Assembly: GCA_038380435.1 (NCBI GenBank)
Contig: JAWZYU010000011.1
Coordinates: forward strand, 86,218,501 to 86,282,500
Reading direction: 5' to 3'
Length of the DNA: 64,000 bases
From: Ryuthela nishihirai
Lineage: Eukaryota > Arthropoda > Arachnida > Araneae > Heptathelidae
Below, piece after piece: positions 47,472-57,417 of the stretch; the first letter of the stretch is position 1; each line of letters opens with the position of its first letter. A program made the position numbers and the translations under genes. Under the pieces are notes generated by a model. That model saw only the letters and a list, made by a program, of their open reading frames with translations, was not told the origin of the DNA and searched no databases.

Positions 47472-48844
47472 TTATTCATATGAAATAAAAACATATACCC
47501 AGTGATGAAAGTCGGAAACAAGACCTCCAGGTACCTTTTTTCTTACTTTTGGATCTGGATAGTGTCTAGCAAGTGAAACACTAATCTTGCTGCCTCTGTC
47601 AAATTTCTTGTTTACTGGAATAACAGAAAAAAATTGCTGAAGTTGTGGTCTTACTACTTCAATGAATTTTTGATCGTCCAAGTTGATACTATAATTTATA
47701 CTAAAAGAGGGATTTGTTGTGCAGCAGATTACTTTGCTTATATATCCATTAGAAATGTATAAATGGTAATTATCTTTGAAAACATGTGGCGTTAGTAGGT
47801 CGAATTTTGTGTTTATCTGTATAATTGGATGAGACTGTACTTCTTTCACTTCTTTATCGCCGTAGGTTAGGCAAATTAGAGTAATTTTATCAACGTATAA
47901 TTTTGTGGCAGTGTCACTCTGATAAACTGGAGTGCCAACATTCGCAATTCGTTGTCCTGTTGCATCACCATTGAATCTGCTTTCATTTGGTACGAAAAGT
48001 CCATGTTCGTTTCGCAATAAGGCATTGGTTGGGTTAGTATCTTTGTCAAGCCGTCGACGCAAATTTTTGTTGTGCCTCGGTTCCCCGAGGTTTCCTATTC
48101 TCTTATTGTTCGCATTAAAGACATCCTCGCCAGTTAATGCGACTTTTTCCAAATATCTCTTAGTTAGAGCAGCAGAATCAGACTCGGGATCGGCAATATC
48201 AACGATTTGTTTTTTTTCTGCATTGAAACGATGCCCGTCGATACAATGCTGCGCGGAATGTAAAGCCCATCTTTATTTCTCACTAATGTATTCATTGGGC
48301 TATTTTGAACAGTGGTCAAGTTGTCGTCGTAGTGTTTCGTAGTGGCATTGGATGAATCGGTCGGGTGTGCAAGATTTTTAATGCGTTTATTACTTGCATC
48401 GTAATTGTCATCGTCATTGCAAAGTGCTCTTTTTTCCAAATATCTTTTTGTAACTACTTCAGAATCTGCATCCAGTTCAGTGACATTGATTATTTGTTTG
48501 TTTCGCGCATCGTAGCTATTGTTCCAAAAAATTAAAGAAGTATGATTAACGTATTGAATGGCAGCGGCATCTCCATTTTCTATAGGTCTGCCTATATTAG
48601 ATATTCTTTTAGTATTTGCATCATGATTTCCCGTGCAATTCAGTGTTATATATTCTTGTTGTAGATACTGTTTTGTCACAGAATCCGAATTCTCTTCAGT
48701 ATTGGCTACATTTTTCAATTTTCTATTACTCATGTCGTAGTCCCCATCATGCGTCAATTTAAAACCGACACCTAGAATTCCCGCTGGTCCTCTTTCGGAA
48801 CCGGTCTCTGAGTTGATGACGCCAAACTTTGTGAAGTAATTCAT
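47472..48844 (-). pseudogene. Fibre-like repeat protein, one frameshift
   Basis: Two open frames (48844-48164 and 48152-47472) together form one gene. The N-terminal part has repeats of about 37 residues built on YDASNKRIxNLxxP, then (D/S)xxTKxYLEK: examples start near residues 36, 74, 111 and 148, with two more after the break. This architecture resembles trimeric shaft or tail-fibre proteins. The C-terminal 110 residues are a distinct, non-repeating domain (HPIIQINTKFDLLTPHVF), possibly a receptor-binding or head domain. The break coincides with a run of eight A bases, so it could be a real mutation or an assembly error. The gene starts 2 bp after the ATPase stop. Confidence 0.72.
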
Positions 48845-48846
48845 CT

Positions 48847-49539
48847 TTATTTTCCAAAATTCTTCCTGTATTTGAGAGGTATGTGCTTCGTTTTTTTATC
48901 GATTAATAAGAAATCGTGTGGTTTTGAAACAGCATATGCATAAAACTGCATAAAAATATCTTTCCTGATATCTGTTGCATGATCCATTTGTATCTGCAAC
49001 ATTTCTCTCTTGTTCAGCATATTAAAGAATATAAAATAATTACACTGTAGTCGAATGTCTTTTGCAGTCGAAAAATAATTCTGTGTTAGATAAATCAATG
49101 ATATGTTCTTTTTCCTTCCTCTGACGAATAATTTTTCGATGATTTTTCGATTTTTCGAGTTTTTGATCTCTTTCAGTTACGCAATCGTTGAAAACAATTA
49201 CATTTTGCATTTCGGGATCCAGTTCGTTGACCTTGACGATATCTTCTTTACTGGAAGAGAAAGTTGCAACTGGGATTTTTTCGCCAAACGTTTTCTCCAG
49301 AATTTCGTGCAAATCGTTAAATATTTCTTGCATAAACTGACATTTCGGCTCAGTTAAGTCTTTGGCATATAAAAATATTTTATTATAGTAGAGATGGTTA
49401 AATATTAAGTTCAACAAAAGATTTGTCTTCTCTGAACCCCTGGATCACAGATTAAAAGTCTAAATGGCCAGAGTAGTGCTAATACGTTTCTGTTTAAGAA
49501 ATTGTTGTCTTCTTCAAAGTCTAAATTTTGAATTTCCAT
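48847..49539 (-). pseudogene. Polinton packaging ATPase (FtsK/HerA type), inactivated
   Basis: It begins MEIQNLDFEEDNNFL, the expected N-terminus. The Walker A region is broken: one frame ends CDPG and the next resumes SEKTNLLLN, so both a frameshift and the loss of a P-loop glycine are visible. The body follows (LYAKDLTEPKCQFMQEIFND, FSSSKEDIVKVNELDPEMQN). Walker B reads VIVFNDC, with Asn where the family has Asp. After a second frameshift it continues IYLTQNYFSTAKDIRLQCNY FIFF to the end at 48847. Intact relatives pump DNA into capsids. Two key motifs are lost here. Confidence 0.8.
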
Positions 49540-49559
49540 TTACTTTATTTTAAAAAGAG

Positions 49560-50195
49560 ATCTTCTTCTTTTATCCAGGAATTAAACGTGTTATCATAAC
49601 CAATATCTGTGATAATAATTATTGTAATTCTTAAAAAGTTTCGCAAGAACATCGATCCATTTCCTCGTATTATTGGCAGTGAAATATTTCCACATTTTTG
49701 TCTTTAGAATCCTATTGAAACGTTCAACTATCTGCGCTTTGTTTACTTTCCGGTGGCGAACCATTTCACGCCGCGTTGGCTAAAGAGTGCTTCTGTTTCT
49801 CTATTAATAAACTCAGTTCCCTTATCTGTTTGCAACTTGGATGGCTTACGCTGTTGAAATATTTTGACGAACGCCTTTATAATTTCGCTACCAGTTTTCT
49901 TTTTAACAGGCACTGCCCAAGCGAATTTACTGAAAATGTCAATCACTGTTAAAATATAATTCGTGTTGTTATTATGTAATTGAAATTTTTGCATATCGAT
50001 TAAATCGTTCTACCACTGGTCGTCCACATCAGAGACGTACACCCGTCTTGTTTTGAATTTCGTGTAGATGGGTTTGTGTAACGTGTACACATCTTGTTGT
50101 TCGAGAAACTCTTTTTCCTTCAATCAAATTTTGCGTATTAGATCTTTTATACCAGAAAATCCCTTTAATGGATCGTAGTAAACGGAAGAAAGCAT
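49560..50195 (-). pseudogene. Polinton integrase (retroviral-like DDE), broken
   Basis: The start MLSSVYYDPLKGFSGIKDL lies 1 bp after the PLA2-like gene's stop. It continues EQQDVYTLHKPI and KFKTRRVYVSDVDDQW, with two in-frame stops. The catalytic core is open at 49994-49743: first Asp in TVIDIFSKFAW, second Asp in LQTDKGTEF. A frameshift after WFA then moves the third acidic residue (QIVERFNR) to another frame, followed by MWKYFTANNTRKW, where the C-terminal domain is deleted. The family inserts Polinton DNA at 6-bp staggered sites. Here it is inactive. Confidence 0.8.
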
Positions 50196-50196
50196 C

Positions 50197-50680
50197 TTAT
50201 TTCATGTGTCCTAAGCCGAACCGTTTCTTTGTTTTAATGATAGGTTTCATTATCGTTCTTGAAATTCTTTCTCCTAAAGTTGGATTCTGAATTTCATTTA
50301 AATCATTTAATAATTCTTGGTCGGCTTCGTGTCTCTTTGTAGTGTCGGTAAATTTGCTGTAAGAAATGTCGTGGTTTTTGCAGGCTTTGTCCACACGGTT
50401 AATACCAGGATCTACTCGCATTAACCTTTTCTCCAATTTCGTAAAAGGTCCACATTACTGGTAACCTGGAATGTACATTTCGAGTGGATTAAACTTTTCT
50501 TGAAACCAGCTTACTATAGCTCCACCTTTTACAAATTTGCCTTTCTGTTTCACAAATTTATATGTACTTTATTTTGCCACACGTTCGGCATCTACCTCTC
50601 ATCGTCACTCTTTTATTCTTTGATGTGACATATTCAACGTTATCCGTTAAAGTTTTCGATTTACACTTTACACAATACAT
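50197..50680 (-). pseudogene. Zinc-ribbon plus phospholipase A2-like protein, broken
   Basis: The first 39 codons from 50680 give a C4 zinc ribbon (MYCVKC ... CRTCGK). A frameshift follows, then WFQEKFNPLEMYIPGYQ, an in-frame stop, and the PLA2-like domain: CGPFTKLEKR (calcium-loop-like) and the His-Asp dyad in ACKNHDISYSK, ending in a basic tail (IKTKKRFGLGHMK). PLA2-like domains of this kind occur in parvoviral capsid proteins and in Polinton accessory genes, where a membrane-breaching role is proposed. The domain core is intact (50436-50197), but the gene as a whole is not. Confidence 0.75.
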
Positions 50681-50734
50681 GCTTAATTTTTATATATAAA
50701 ATATAAGTACGTGATACTTATGAAATAAAGTATA
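50681..50734. promoter_or_regulatory. Divergent intergenic region of the Polinton-like block
   Basis: This 54-bp AT-rich gap separates the minus- and plus-strand gene arrays. It contains tatatataaaatataa, a TATA-like run readable on both strands. It is the only sizeable gap between these genes, so promoters for both arrays could be here. No experimental support. Confidence 0.35.
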
Positions 50735-51166
50735 ATGTATCACAGTTATCTAACTAGTTTAACGCCTGGGCAAAAGCAAAAATTGAAGGGTGCATTTGCA
50801 AATAAGAATCCTATAACTTTAAGCATTGATCCACAGAAGCAAGGTAACGATACTTTGAAACTGACAAAGAGACAAATCATTAAACTGAAAAAATCTAAAA
50901 CGCCAGTTCAACTTCGATTCAGTAAAACACAGCTAGGTGGATTTCTACTGTTCTTAATACCTGCACTCGTAGCACTGGGAAAAGCAGCTGCAGTTGGAGC
51001 TGCAGGATATGCTGGTACTAAGCTTGCACAAAAAGTTCTAGGAAAAGGGTTATACATTCCTGGAAAGCAAAGCGCAGCTGGCTTATCTAAAAATAAAAGA
51101 AAGGGAAAAGGTTTGTACATTCCAGGAAAACAAATTGCTCAGGGATTTAAAAAAAAGAACCATTAA
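50735..51166 (+). CDS. Small basic Polinton protein with GLYIPG repeats (143 aa)
   Basis: This is the only apparently intact gene of the block. The Lys-rich N-terminus (SLTPGQKQKLKGAF, LKLTKRQIIKLKKSK) is followed by a hydrophobic, Gly/Ala-rich stretch at residues 68-94 (GGFLLFLIPALVALG), then two GKGLYIPGK motifs at about 103-111 and 124-132 and a basic C-terminus. Small proteins of this type (SLTxxQ...LTKRQIxK...GGFL...GLY) accompany Polintons and are likened to adenoviral minor core/capsid proteins. The start follows the divergent region, and the protease gene begins 23 bp after the stop. Whether it is expressed is unknown. Confidence 0.72.
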   Translation: MYHSYLTSLTPGQKQKLKGAFANKNPITLSIDPQKQGNDTLKLTKRQIIKLKKSKTPVQLRFSKTQLGGFLLFLIPALVALGKAAAVGAAGYAGTKLAQKVLGKGLYIPGKQSAAGLSKNKRKGKGLYIPGKQIAQGFKKKNH

Positions 51167-51189
51167 ATAACTTAGATACCGAAAAAATA

Positions 51190-51480
51190 ATGGAAAACGA
51201 AAAAGGATTCCGTAGTGTACTCTATCGATTCTTTGCCAACAAAAATATTCAAGAACGAAAATGGTACAGTGAACTTTGACGTTTCCCGTGGTTCAGGTAC
51301 TCATTGGATAGCTTATTTCAATGATGCGAAGTTACCTTACGTCGAGCACTTTGTCCCTCCTTTCCCCTTAAGCACGACCTATGCTGCTTATGCAAGAAAC
51401 CGCAAAGTGTTACTGTTGTCTTGTTTGTTTTGACTGTGAGAAGAAAGGCGTTGCGGACGAGATTTTCACCCATGTAATAG
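51190..51480 (+). pseudogene. Adenain-like cysteine protease, broken
   Basis: It starts MENEKGFR, shifts frame, then has an open piece at 51215-51433: YSIDSLPTKIFKNENGTVNF, then SGTHWIAYF with the catalytic His of adenovirus-type proteases (GxHW). The acidic partner region is altered (YVEHFVPPF where relatives have an FDSFG-like motif). The Cys-rich block that should hold the nucleophile (NRKVLLLSCLF, then a stop) is out of frame and incomplete. Family members process virion proteins, so its position beside the capsid-type gene is typical. Inactive here. Confidence 0.7.
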
Positions 51481-51587
51481 GCCCAGAATTTCTATTGGCG
51501 GAAAGGGTTAGCCAGAATAATTGAGTTAACGTACGCAATTATAGAATTGGCGCTTGCCTGTTAATATAATTCAGCAGAAGTAAGAAA
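51481..51587. other. Spacer after the protease relic
   Basis: No ORF or motif. It leads directly into the nested hairpin. Confidence 0.4.
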
Positions 51588-51661
51588 TTCCTAGATATAA
51601 TCCTCCAAAGGGAGTCTCAATAATCGACCCTCGATAGCGAGGAAGACTCCCTCTCTAGGAA
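51588..51661. other. Nested hairpin, 74 nt
   Basis: Three stems are stacked: ttcctaga (51588) with tctaggaa (51654), agggagtct (51609) with agactccct (51644), and cctcg with cgagg around an atag loop (51629-51642). All three are perfect. The outer two are separated by an asymmetric internal loop on the 5' side. The sequence is unlike its surroundings. Confidence 0.85.
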
Positions 51662-53783
51662 TGCAGTGTAGTTGAGCGCACTGATGCGTCATTTTAATTA
51701 TACAAGTATAATAGGTATTAGACCAATTTTATGAGTCCAAGTACGTTATATATTATTAAATTGATGGTGGATTGGTAAGCACTAAAGACCGGTAATGTAT
51801 TGTAATATTGTGTTGTAACCTAGTTCGAAAAGTTTCCTTTTCATATGCAACAACTATGTAATTGACTCTAACTCTGATTATAATACATTGTTTCATCATG
51901 ATTTTTTTTCTGTGTGAAGGTATGTTTCACGCAAATACTCACACGTCCTTTTTCTTATTATGTTTCATGTTCCTGCGAATGGAAACTCTCGGCCATCAGG
52001 TCCGACTTCTGTGCACAGTGCGGACTTATAGGGAAAAGTGGAAAACTTTTATTGGACTTTATTCCTGCGCAACAATGTGTTTCTCATAATAGACAGTTCT
52101 TCAGATCTTCGAGGACTTTAAAGTACTGCATAGAACACCTGGACTCTAGAACATTTTAGACAATCAATAATCGTGCACATATCAGTCCTCTTTCACAGAT
52201 TTTGAAATGTGTAAGCAAGAAATAAGGGAAAACATTTCCCTCCCTCGGCGGTAAGGCATGTTAGGAACTGATATTCCAACCCGTTCTTAACTACAAGAGA
52301 ATATTCCGAACTGTAAGCCTCATCAGCACTTGGTATGTTCTTGGAGGGCTTTCTCTTTCATCCCTGAAGAAGGGAGGGCATGGGAATGCGAAAGATTTCC
52401 TTCCCCGAGAGGAAGCTGGAGATGACCACAGGAATGGTCACCATCCATCCTGCACGCCGTTGAGCGCATCGCCCGTTTCCGGGGGGAACAATAAAAAGAA
52501 CTATAAAACTCTCAGCAGGACCATGCTTCAACAGAGCCCGAGTCACAGCAAAAGATGGTCCATATTACACAAGCCCCCCATTAAATGGCACCTGCAGAAA
52601 CATCCCCAATTAATGGACAGAAAAACAAATACAAACCGCTCCGTCCTGTTTGATTGGACTGTTATACCTCCTGCACTATTTCCAAGAATTTCCAAAATGA
52701 TAGAACTTTATAGCTGGGAGCAACAAATGCTGTCATCCCAGAAATCTAAGATCACGTGGGCCTATATAAATTTGTGGAAGCCCTCCATTGGTCTCAATGC
52801 ACGGGACTACGGACGATGGAGTAAGAGGGACGGACCAATGAGGAAAGTAAAAAAAAAACAAAGAACCTAACAAAGAATTCTTCACCGAAAACTTTTTTGA
52901 GAGAAGGAGATGGAAAAGAAAAAGCGAATGATAAGAAGTGTGCGTGTGTTGTTCCGCTCCGGAGAGAGAGCGCCTGACTTTCTCCAAAAAAATTTCGTGT
53001 TGCTCTGATGTGGGATATGTCGCTCTGAGATGGTGATTGTGCAACCCTATAATGTAACAACGTCGGAAAGTCGACACCTGGACCTGACATTCGCCCTGAT
53101 GATCTGATGATTGGAAATGCCGACAGACTGAACGGTCGCCTTGTCGTAACGCTATAGTGGTCATCTCTTCCTGCTGATTGTGTCCTCGCTCCCTCTTCAA
53201 GTGCCATCGCGCAGAACTCTGATGGCTTCGCCAACACTGGCAGACACAATTATGGACTAATGTTTTCCTGACCTTCGTCCCTTGCTTACGTGAGGATCCA
53301 CAACCGCCAAGGACGCAACGACAATACGAGGTAGGAACTGATCCTGTTTCTCATACGCATAACAAAGTTCTAATGAGTGTTTAAATCAGCTCCGCTCCAA
53401 AAATTAAGAGTCAGCAGCAGCAAACACAGACAGAACTACAATCAGTCATGGCAAGAGAGAAGCCCTTAAAGATTTTGATCAATTTTGTAAAAAAAGTTAT
53501 TTAAATTGTAAGAGACAGCATGAACTCTAACTCAGGAGGAGAGTTTATCCATTGTTTCGATGCCCTCTCCTAAGTTTGTAATCATTTCCAATTATTAAAT
53601 CATTTTGTTTATAATATAAGAAAGGATCAGCCTTATTTTGCTAAACTGCACTGATGACATTATTTGCATAGAAAACGAATAACCACGTCCAATATAAGAG
53701 ATTAAATAACGCAGATGTACGGTAACAAAAAATTTAGAGAGGGGAAAAATCATATAATATCATACCCCACCTAACATTAGCAA
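51662..53783. other. No gene confirmed; GC-richer segment 52.2-53.35 kb
   Basis: From about 52170 to 53350 the base composition is clearly more GC-rich than the flanks. Overlapping ORFs (136 codons plus; 155 and 151 codons minus) have no recognisable domain and cannot all be real. 53480-53620 is AT-rich with attaaat motifs. It could be LTR or leader sequence of an unrecognised element, or a host UTR/exon. Confidence 0.35.
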
Positions 53784-53829
53784 CCTAACGTCCTACCCCG
53801 CCTTCTCATGGTGCAGGCTGTTAGTACCT
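53784..53829 (+). mobile_element. LINE 5' UTR scrap
   Basis: ctaacgtcctaccccgcctt then catggtgcaggctgttagta matches the 5' UTR at 42110-42160 (copy E) and, inverted, 26090-26135 (copy B). No coding part follows, so this is an isolated 46-bp relic. Confidence 0.7.
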
Positions 53830-54140
53830 AATAGAAGATGTAATGTTTTTTCTGTTGGCTCTCCAACAGAAGTAAAATTACTTCATTTTAATCACAATCG
53901 TACCAAATTGCAACCTCCTTTCTCAAGATATTGGCTTTGCTGTGGTTTTAACGCAAATTTCATTACCACATTTCAAAATTAAGATTACACAGGATACTCC
54001 AATATCTCCCACTGGAAACACTGCCAATATTATTTGGGTATCGCATTTCCAGTGGGAAATATTGAGGATCATATCCCTAATATGACACAGTAATAGAAAT
54101 ATTTTTCCATTGCTCAAACATCTTGAAGGTTACAGTTTTC

Positions 54141-54515
54141 ATGGGTTTGTTGTTTTACCTTTGAGCAGCATTTTTGGCACACAATTGGCCAAATTGTCAG
54201 GCCTCACGGCTCAGAGAAGGATGGGGAAGGGAACCAAATAGACAGCTGCTAGGAGAGCTAGAAGCCTCAGGTCAATGCCATCCAGCACATTCTTTAACGT
54301 GCACAAGGTATGGGGTGTTTGTTATACATGGGGCAAGGGCTTCATGTCCTATTGGACGGCATCCTTTTCAAGCCCATCGGTGTCCTCTTTCTGACTGAGG
54401 GCAGGATGATGGTTTAGAAGACATAAATCTCAACGCTGGAATAGTTGAGACTCGAACCTGAGAACTACAGATTCCGAGACTGGTACACTACCAACTGAAG
54501 CAATGCCTGTCGGCG
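54141..54515 (-). mobile_element. SINE-A copy, old
   Basis: The plus strand begins tgggtttgttgttttacctt and ends near gaagcaatgcctgtc. Body phrases are ccatccagcacattctttaa and cccatcggtgtcctctt; B box complement gactcgaacctga. It is full length but diverged. Confidence 0.9.
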
Positions 54516-54773
54516 AGGGATCACTCATAAACTGATTCATCAAAAGTGAGCGAAGACCACATATCTGAATCCAAATACTTAATTTTTCTGTGAAGTATTA
54601 GTGAACATACATAGTTTGAACAGGAGTATTTCGAGGGACACGTGTTTGTTAAATTTTAATAAAACGAAAATCTAAAATGCAATTCTTAAAACCAACTCTA
54701 GAAATTTTCCAAACATAAAATTGTGCTTTAACCATTCGTATCATCATCATCATCATCCTCAAGCAGCCATGGG

Positions 54774-55655
54774 CTACGGAGGTCGAACCAGACCCTGCAG
54801 TTTAATTCTACAAGCATATCTGTCCTGAGCTACATCTGTTGCATCCGGCCACTGCACACCAATTCTAACAAGGTCCTGTTTGACATTATCTGCCGACCGC
54901 ATCCTAGGTCTACCCCTCTTTCTGAGGCTTCTAGGCACACTGTTCATAACCCTATTCGCCAATCTATAATTACCCATACGGGCAACATGGCCAAACCAGC
55001 GGAGTCTCTCTCTGCAAAATATGCTGCTTAAAGGAGGTTGCAAACTCCTTTGCCTAACCTCATCATTAGTTACAAAGTTGAACCACCTAATGCCAAAGAT
55101 ACTGCGTAAGCATCTAGAATCAAAAGCATCTAGTTTCCTGATAACTTGTTTACAAAGTGTCCAAGTTTCACTACCATAACTAACCCTAGAAAGAACCAAA
55201 CTATTATACAATCTAATTTTAGTCTTTAGGTGTATACGCCTATTTCTCCACAATCTCCATAGATTCTTAAAAGTCCCGGCAGCAATCCCTATTCGTCTGT
55301 TAATCTCATGCCGCACATCACCAGTATCTGTTACATAGCTCCCAAGGCATTTAAACTGTGACACCTGCTCAAAACTGCAACCATTCAAATTAACTGAATC
55401 ACAGCCTGCCTGACCAATTTTCATCACTTTAGTTTTCTCTCTATTTATAACCAAACCTACAATACTACCAATTTCATCAACAGCTCGAATGAAAGAGTTC
55501 ATCTCATCAACATCATTTGCCAAAAGGACTAAATCATCAGCATAATCTAAATCAGAAATTTTCGTATCTCCAGTCAATTTAAGGCCAAAATCTTTCCCTC
55601 GAAGTGAATTTGGCATACCATAATCAATAACCAAGCTAAAGAGAAAAGGAAACAA
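54774..55655 (-). pseudogene. LINE D RT palm, thumb and C-terminal domain (293 aa)
   Basis: It begins in RT motif B region (FPFLFSLVIDYGM) and carries YADD (LDYADDLVLLAND), motif D (VINREKTKVMKIGQ), thumb (INRRIGIAAGTFKNLWRLW), TKIRLYNSLVLSRVSYGSE and a C-terminal segment with a possible nucleic-acid-binding patch (RLRWFGHVARM, LRKRGRPRMRSADNVKQDL). This is the only copy in which the C-terminus is complete, so it defines the family's end: GLVRPP, then stop, then about 30 bp of 3' UTR before the microsatellite. Confidence 0.92.
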
Positions 55656-56001
55656 AATGCACCCTTATCGAACACCAGAAGTAATGCTAAACCAAGTGCT
55701 ACAAGCCTTACCAACTCTCACACACAACTCTGTGTTATTATAGAGAGCTTTCATTATGTTAACTAACTTGTCTGTATACCATATAATCTCATAATCCCTC
55801 ACAAATTATGACGATCAACACAGTTGAAAGCCTTTTTCAAATCAACAAAGCTAGCAACCAAAGGTTTCTGAAACTCTAAACATTTCTCAAAAATCTGCCT
55901 AAGTGAAAATATCTGATCCACACATCCCCTACCACTGCTGAATCCACTCTGCTCATCACGCAATTGACTGTCAACTAGATTCTTAATTCTATTAAGCACA
56001 A

Positions 56002-57417
56002 TCATGGAAAGAACTTTACCTGGAACAGAGAGTACGCTGATACCCCTATAGTTATCACGAGAACTGCGATCACCTTTTTTGAAAATAGGGATAACAATAG
56101 CTCTGGTAAAATCCTTAGGACCATGCATTTATCATAAAAGATGTTCAGAATTTCAGTCATCCAAGTGGTAACCGAAACATTCCCAGCTCTACGCATTTTC
56201 GTAGTAACTTCATCGACCCCTGGGGATTTATGAAGTTTAAGTTTAGAAATAGCCAAAATAACTTCAGATTGTATTATAGGGCCAACATTAAAGCCACCAA
56301 TGCATCTATCATCATTGCAAACAATGGGAGTAGAATTAACCACATTGTTCAGAACATCACTGAAATGTTCAGCCCACCTAGCCATGAGAGATTTCTCCCC
56401 TTCTATAACCTTACTTTGTTTATCCTTCAATCCCTGTATACCTGTTCGTTTTCTACCACACAAAACATTAACTATCTGGTACAGCTCTCTGCTGTTGTGC
56501 TGTCTAACTGCTTCCTCGGGTTTGTCAGCCAAACCATCAAGCCAAAGATTCTTATCACCAGCTAACTGATCTTTTACACGTTTAGTACGCTCTCTGTAAC
56601 GCTTTCTATTAAGACTAGTAGGGTATTGATTAAGGACATTCCTGCAGTTCTTTCTTTCCGAAATATGCTCAAGTAGCATATCACTCAGATAATTCTGCCT
56701 CCTCTGCCCCTTTTTTCCTAAAAGAGTACTGTTAGTGTCCAAAAAAGCCTGTTTAAAATGATCCCATTCTTCCTCAACTTCAGTAGTAAGCATACCATGA
56801 CTGTCATAATGATTAAGTAATTTATCATGGTAAGCTTTGGCTATAACTGGATCTTTCACAGCTTCAGTATTAAAAGTAAATTTTTTAACCCTAGCACAAC
56901 ACTTTTTAAGTTTAAGTTGCAAAACACTTTTAACAAGGTAATGGTCAGATCCAATTTCAGCTCCCCTATATGCCCTGGTATTCCTAACAGAACTAGCCCA
57001 TTTGCTGTTAATTAATATGTAATCAATCATATTCTTATGCAGCCCATCGGGTGAAACCCATGTGTACTTATGTATGTCGCGGTGTTTGTAATAAGTGTTA
57101 GTTATTCTGAATCCATTGAGTTTACTTACCTGTAGGAGACGTTGCCCATTGCCATTGCAGCTACCAATACCAAAAGGGCCTATTACTCCTCCCCAAAGAT
57201 CAGAGTCAGTACCAACTTTGGCACTGAAGTCACCTAAAACAAGGGAAATATCTCCTTTCTTGACAGAATTCAAAATATCCTGAAGTTTTCCGTAAAACCT
57301 ATCCTTCTCATCCTCAGTGGGGGCATAACAGCAGATAACATTCAAGTCTAACGCTTGTCTGAAATTTTGCTGTAAGAAACCTTTCATTAATGCACTCATA
57401 TCCCAGAAGAGCATCAC
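56002..57417 (-). pseudogene. LINE D endonuclease-RT fragment (471 aa)
   Basis: It covers endonuclease motifs (CCYAPTEDEKDRFYGKLQ, VLGDFSAKVGTDSDL, SDHYLVKSVLQLK), the helical linker and RT fingers (KLKLHKSPGVDEVTTKM). The metal-ligand motif is DFSAKV, so the catalytic Asn of DFNAKV is Ser here, which should weaken endonuclease activity. It shifts out of frame after YDKCMVLRILPELLL, where the other frame continues with DFTRAIVIPIFKKGD. Confidence 0.92.

Larger units (their letters stand above)
46280..51480. mobile_element. Polinton/Maverick-like element remnant
   Basis: A block of seven adjoining virus-like genes. Minus strand, in transcription order: zinc-ribbon plus phospholipase A2-like (50680-50197), integrase (50195-49560), FtsK/HerA-type packaging ATPase (49539-48847), fibre-like repeat protein (48844-47472) and coiled-coil protein (47469-46475). 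Plus strand: small basic GLYIPG protein (50735-51166) and adenain-like protease (51190 on). These are hallmark or accessory Polinton genes. Protein-primed DNA polymerase B and recognisable major capsid genes are not visible, and no terminal inverted repeats were found. Nearly every gene has a frameshift or stop, so it is a decayed partial copy. Confidence 0.85.

Noticed and set aside
52460..53249. Overlapping ORFs of 136, 155 and 151 codons as host genes
   Set aside because: They overlap on opposite strands, have no recognisable domain or splice context, and can be explained by higher GC content.
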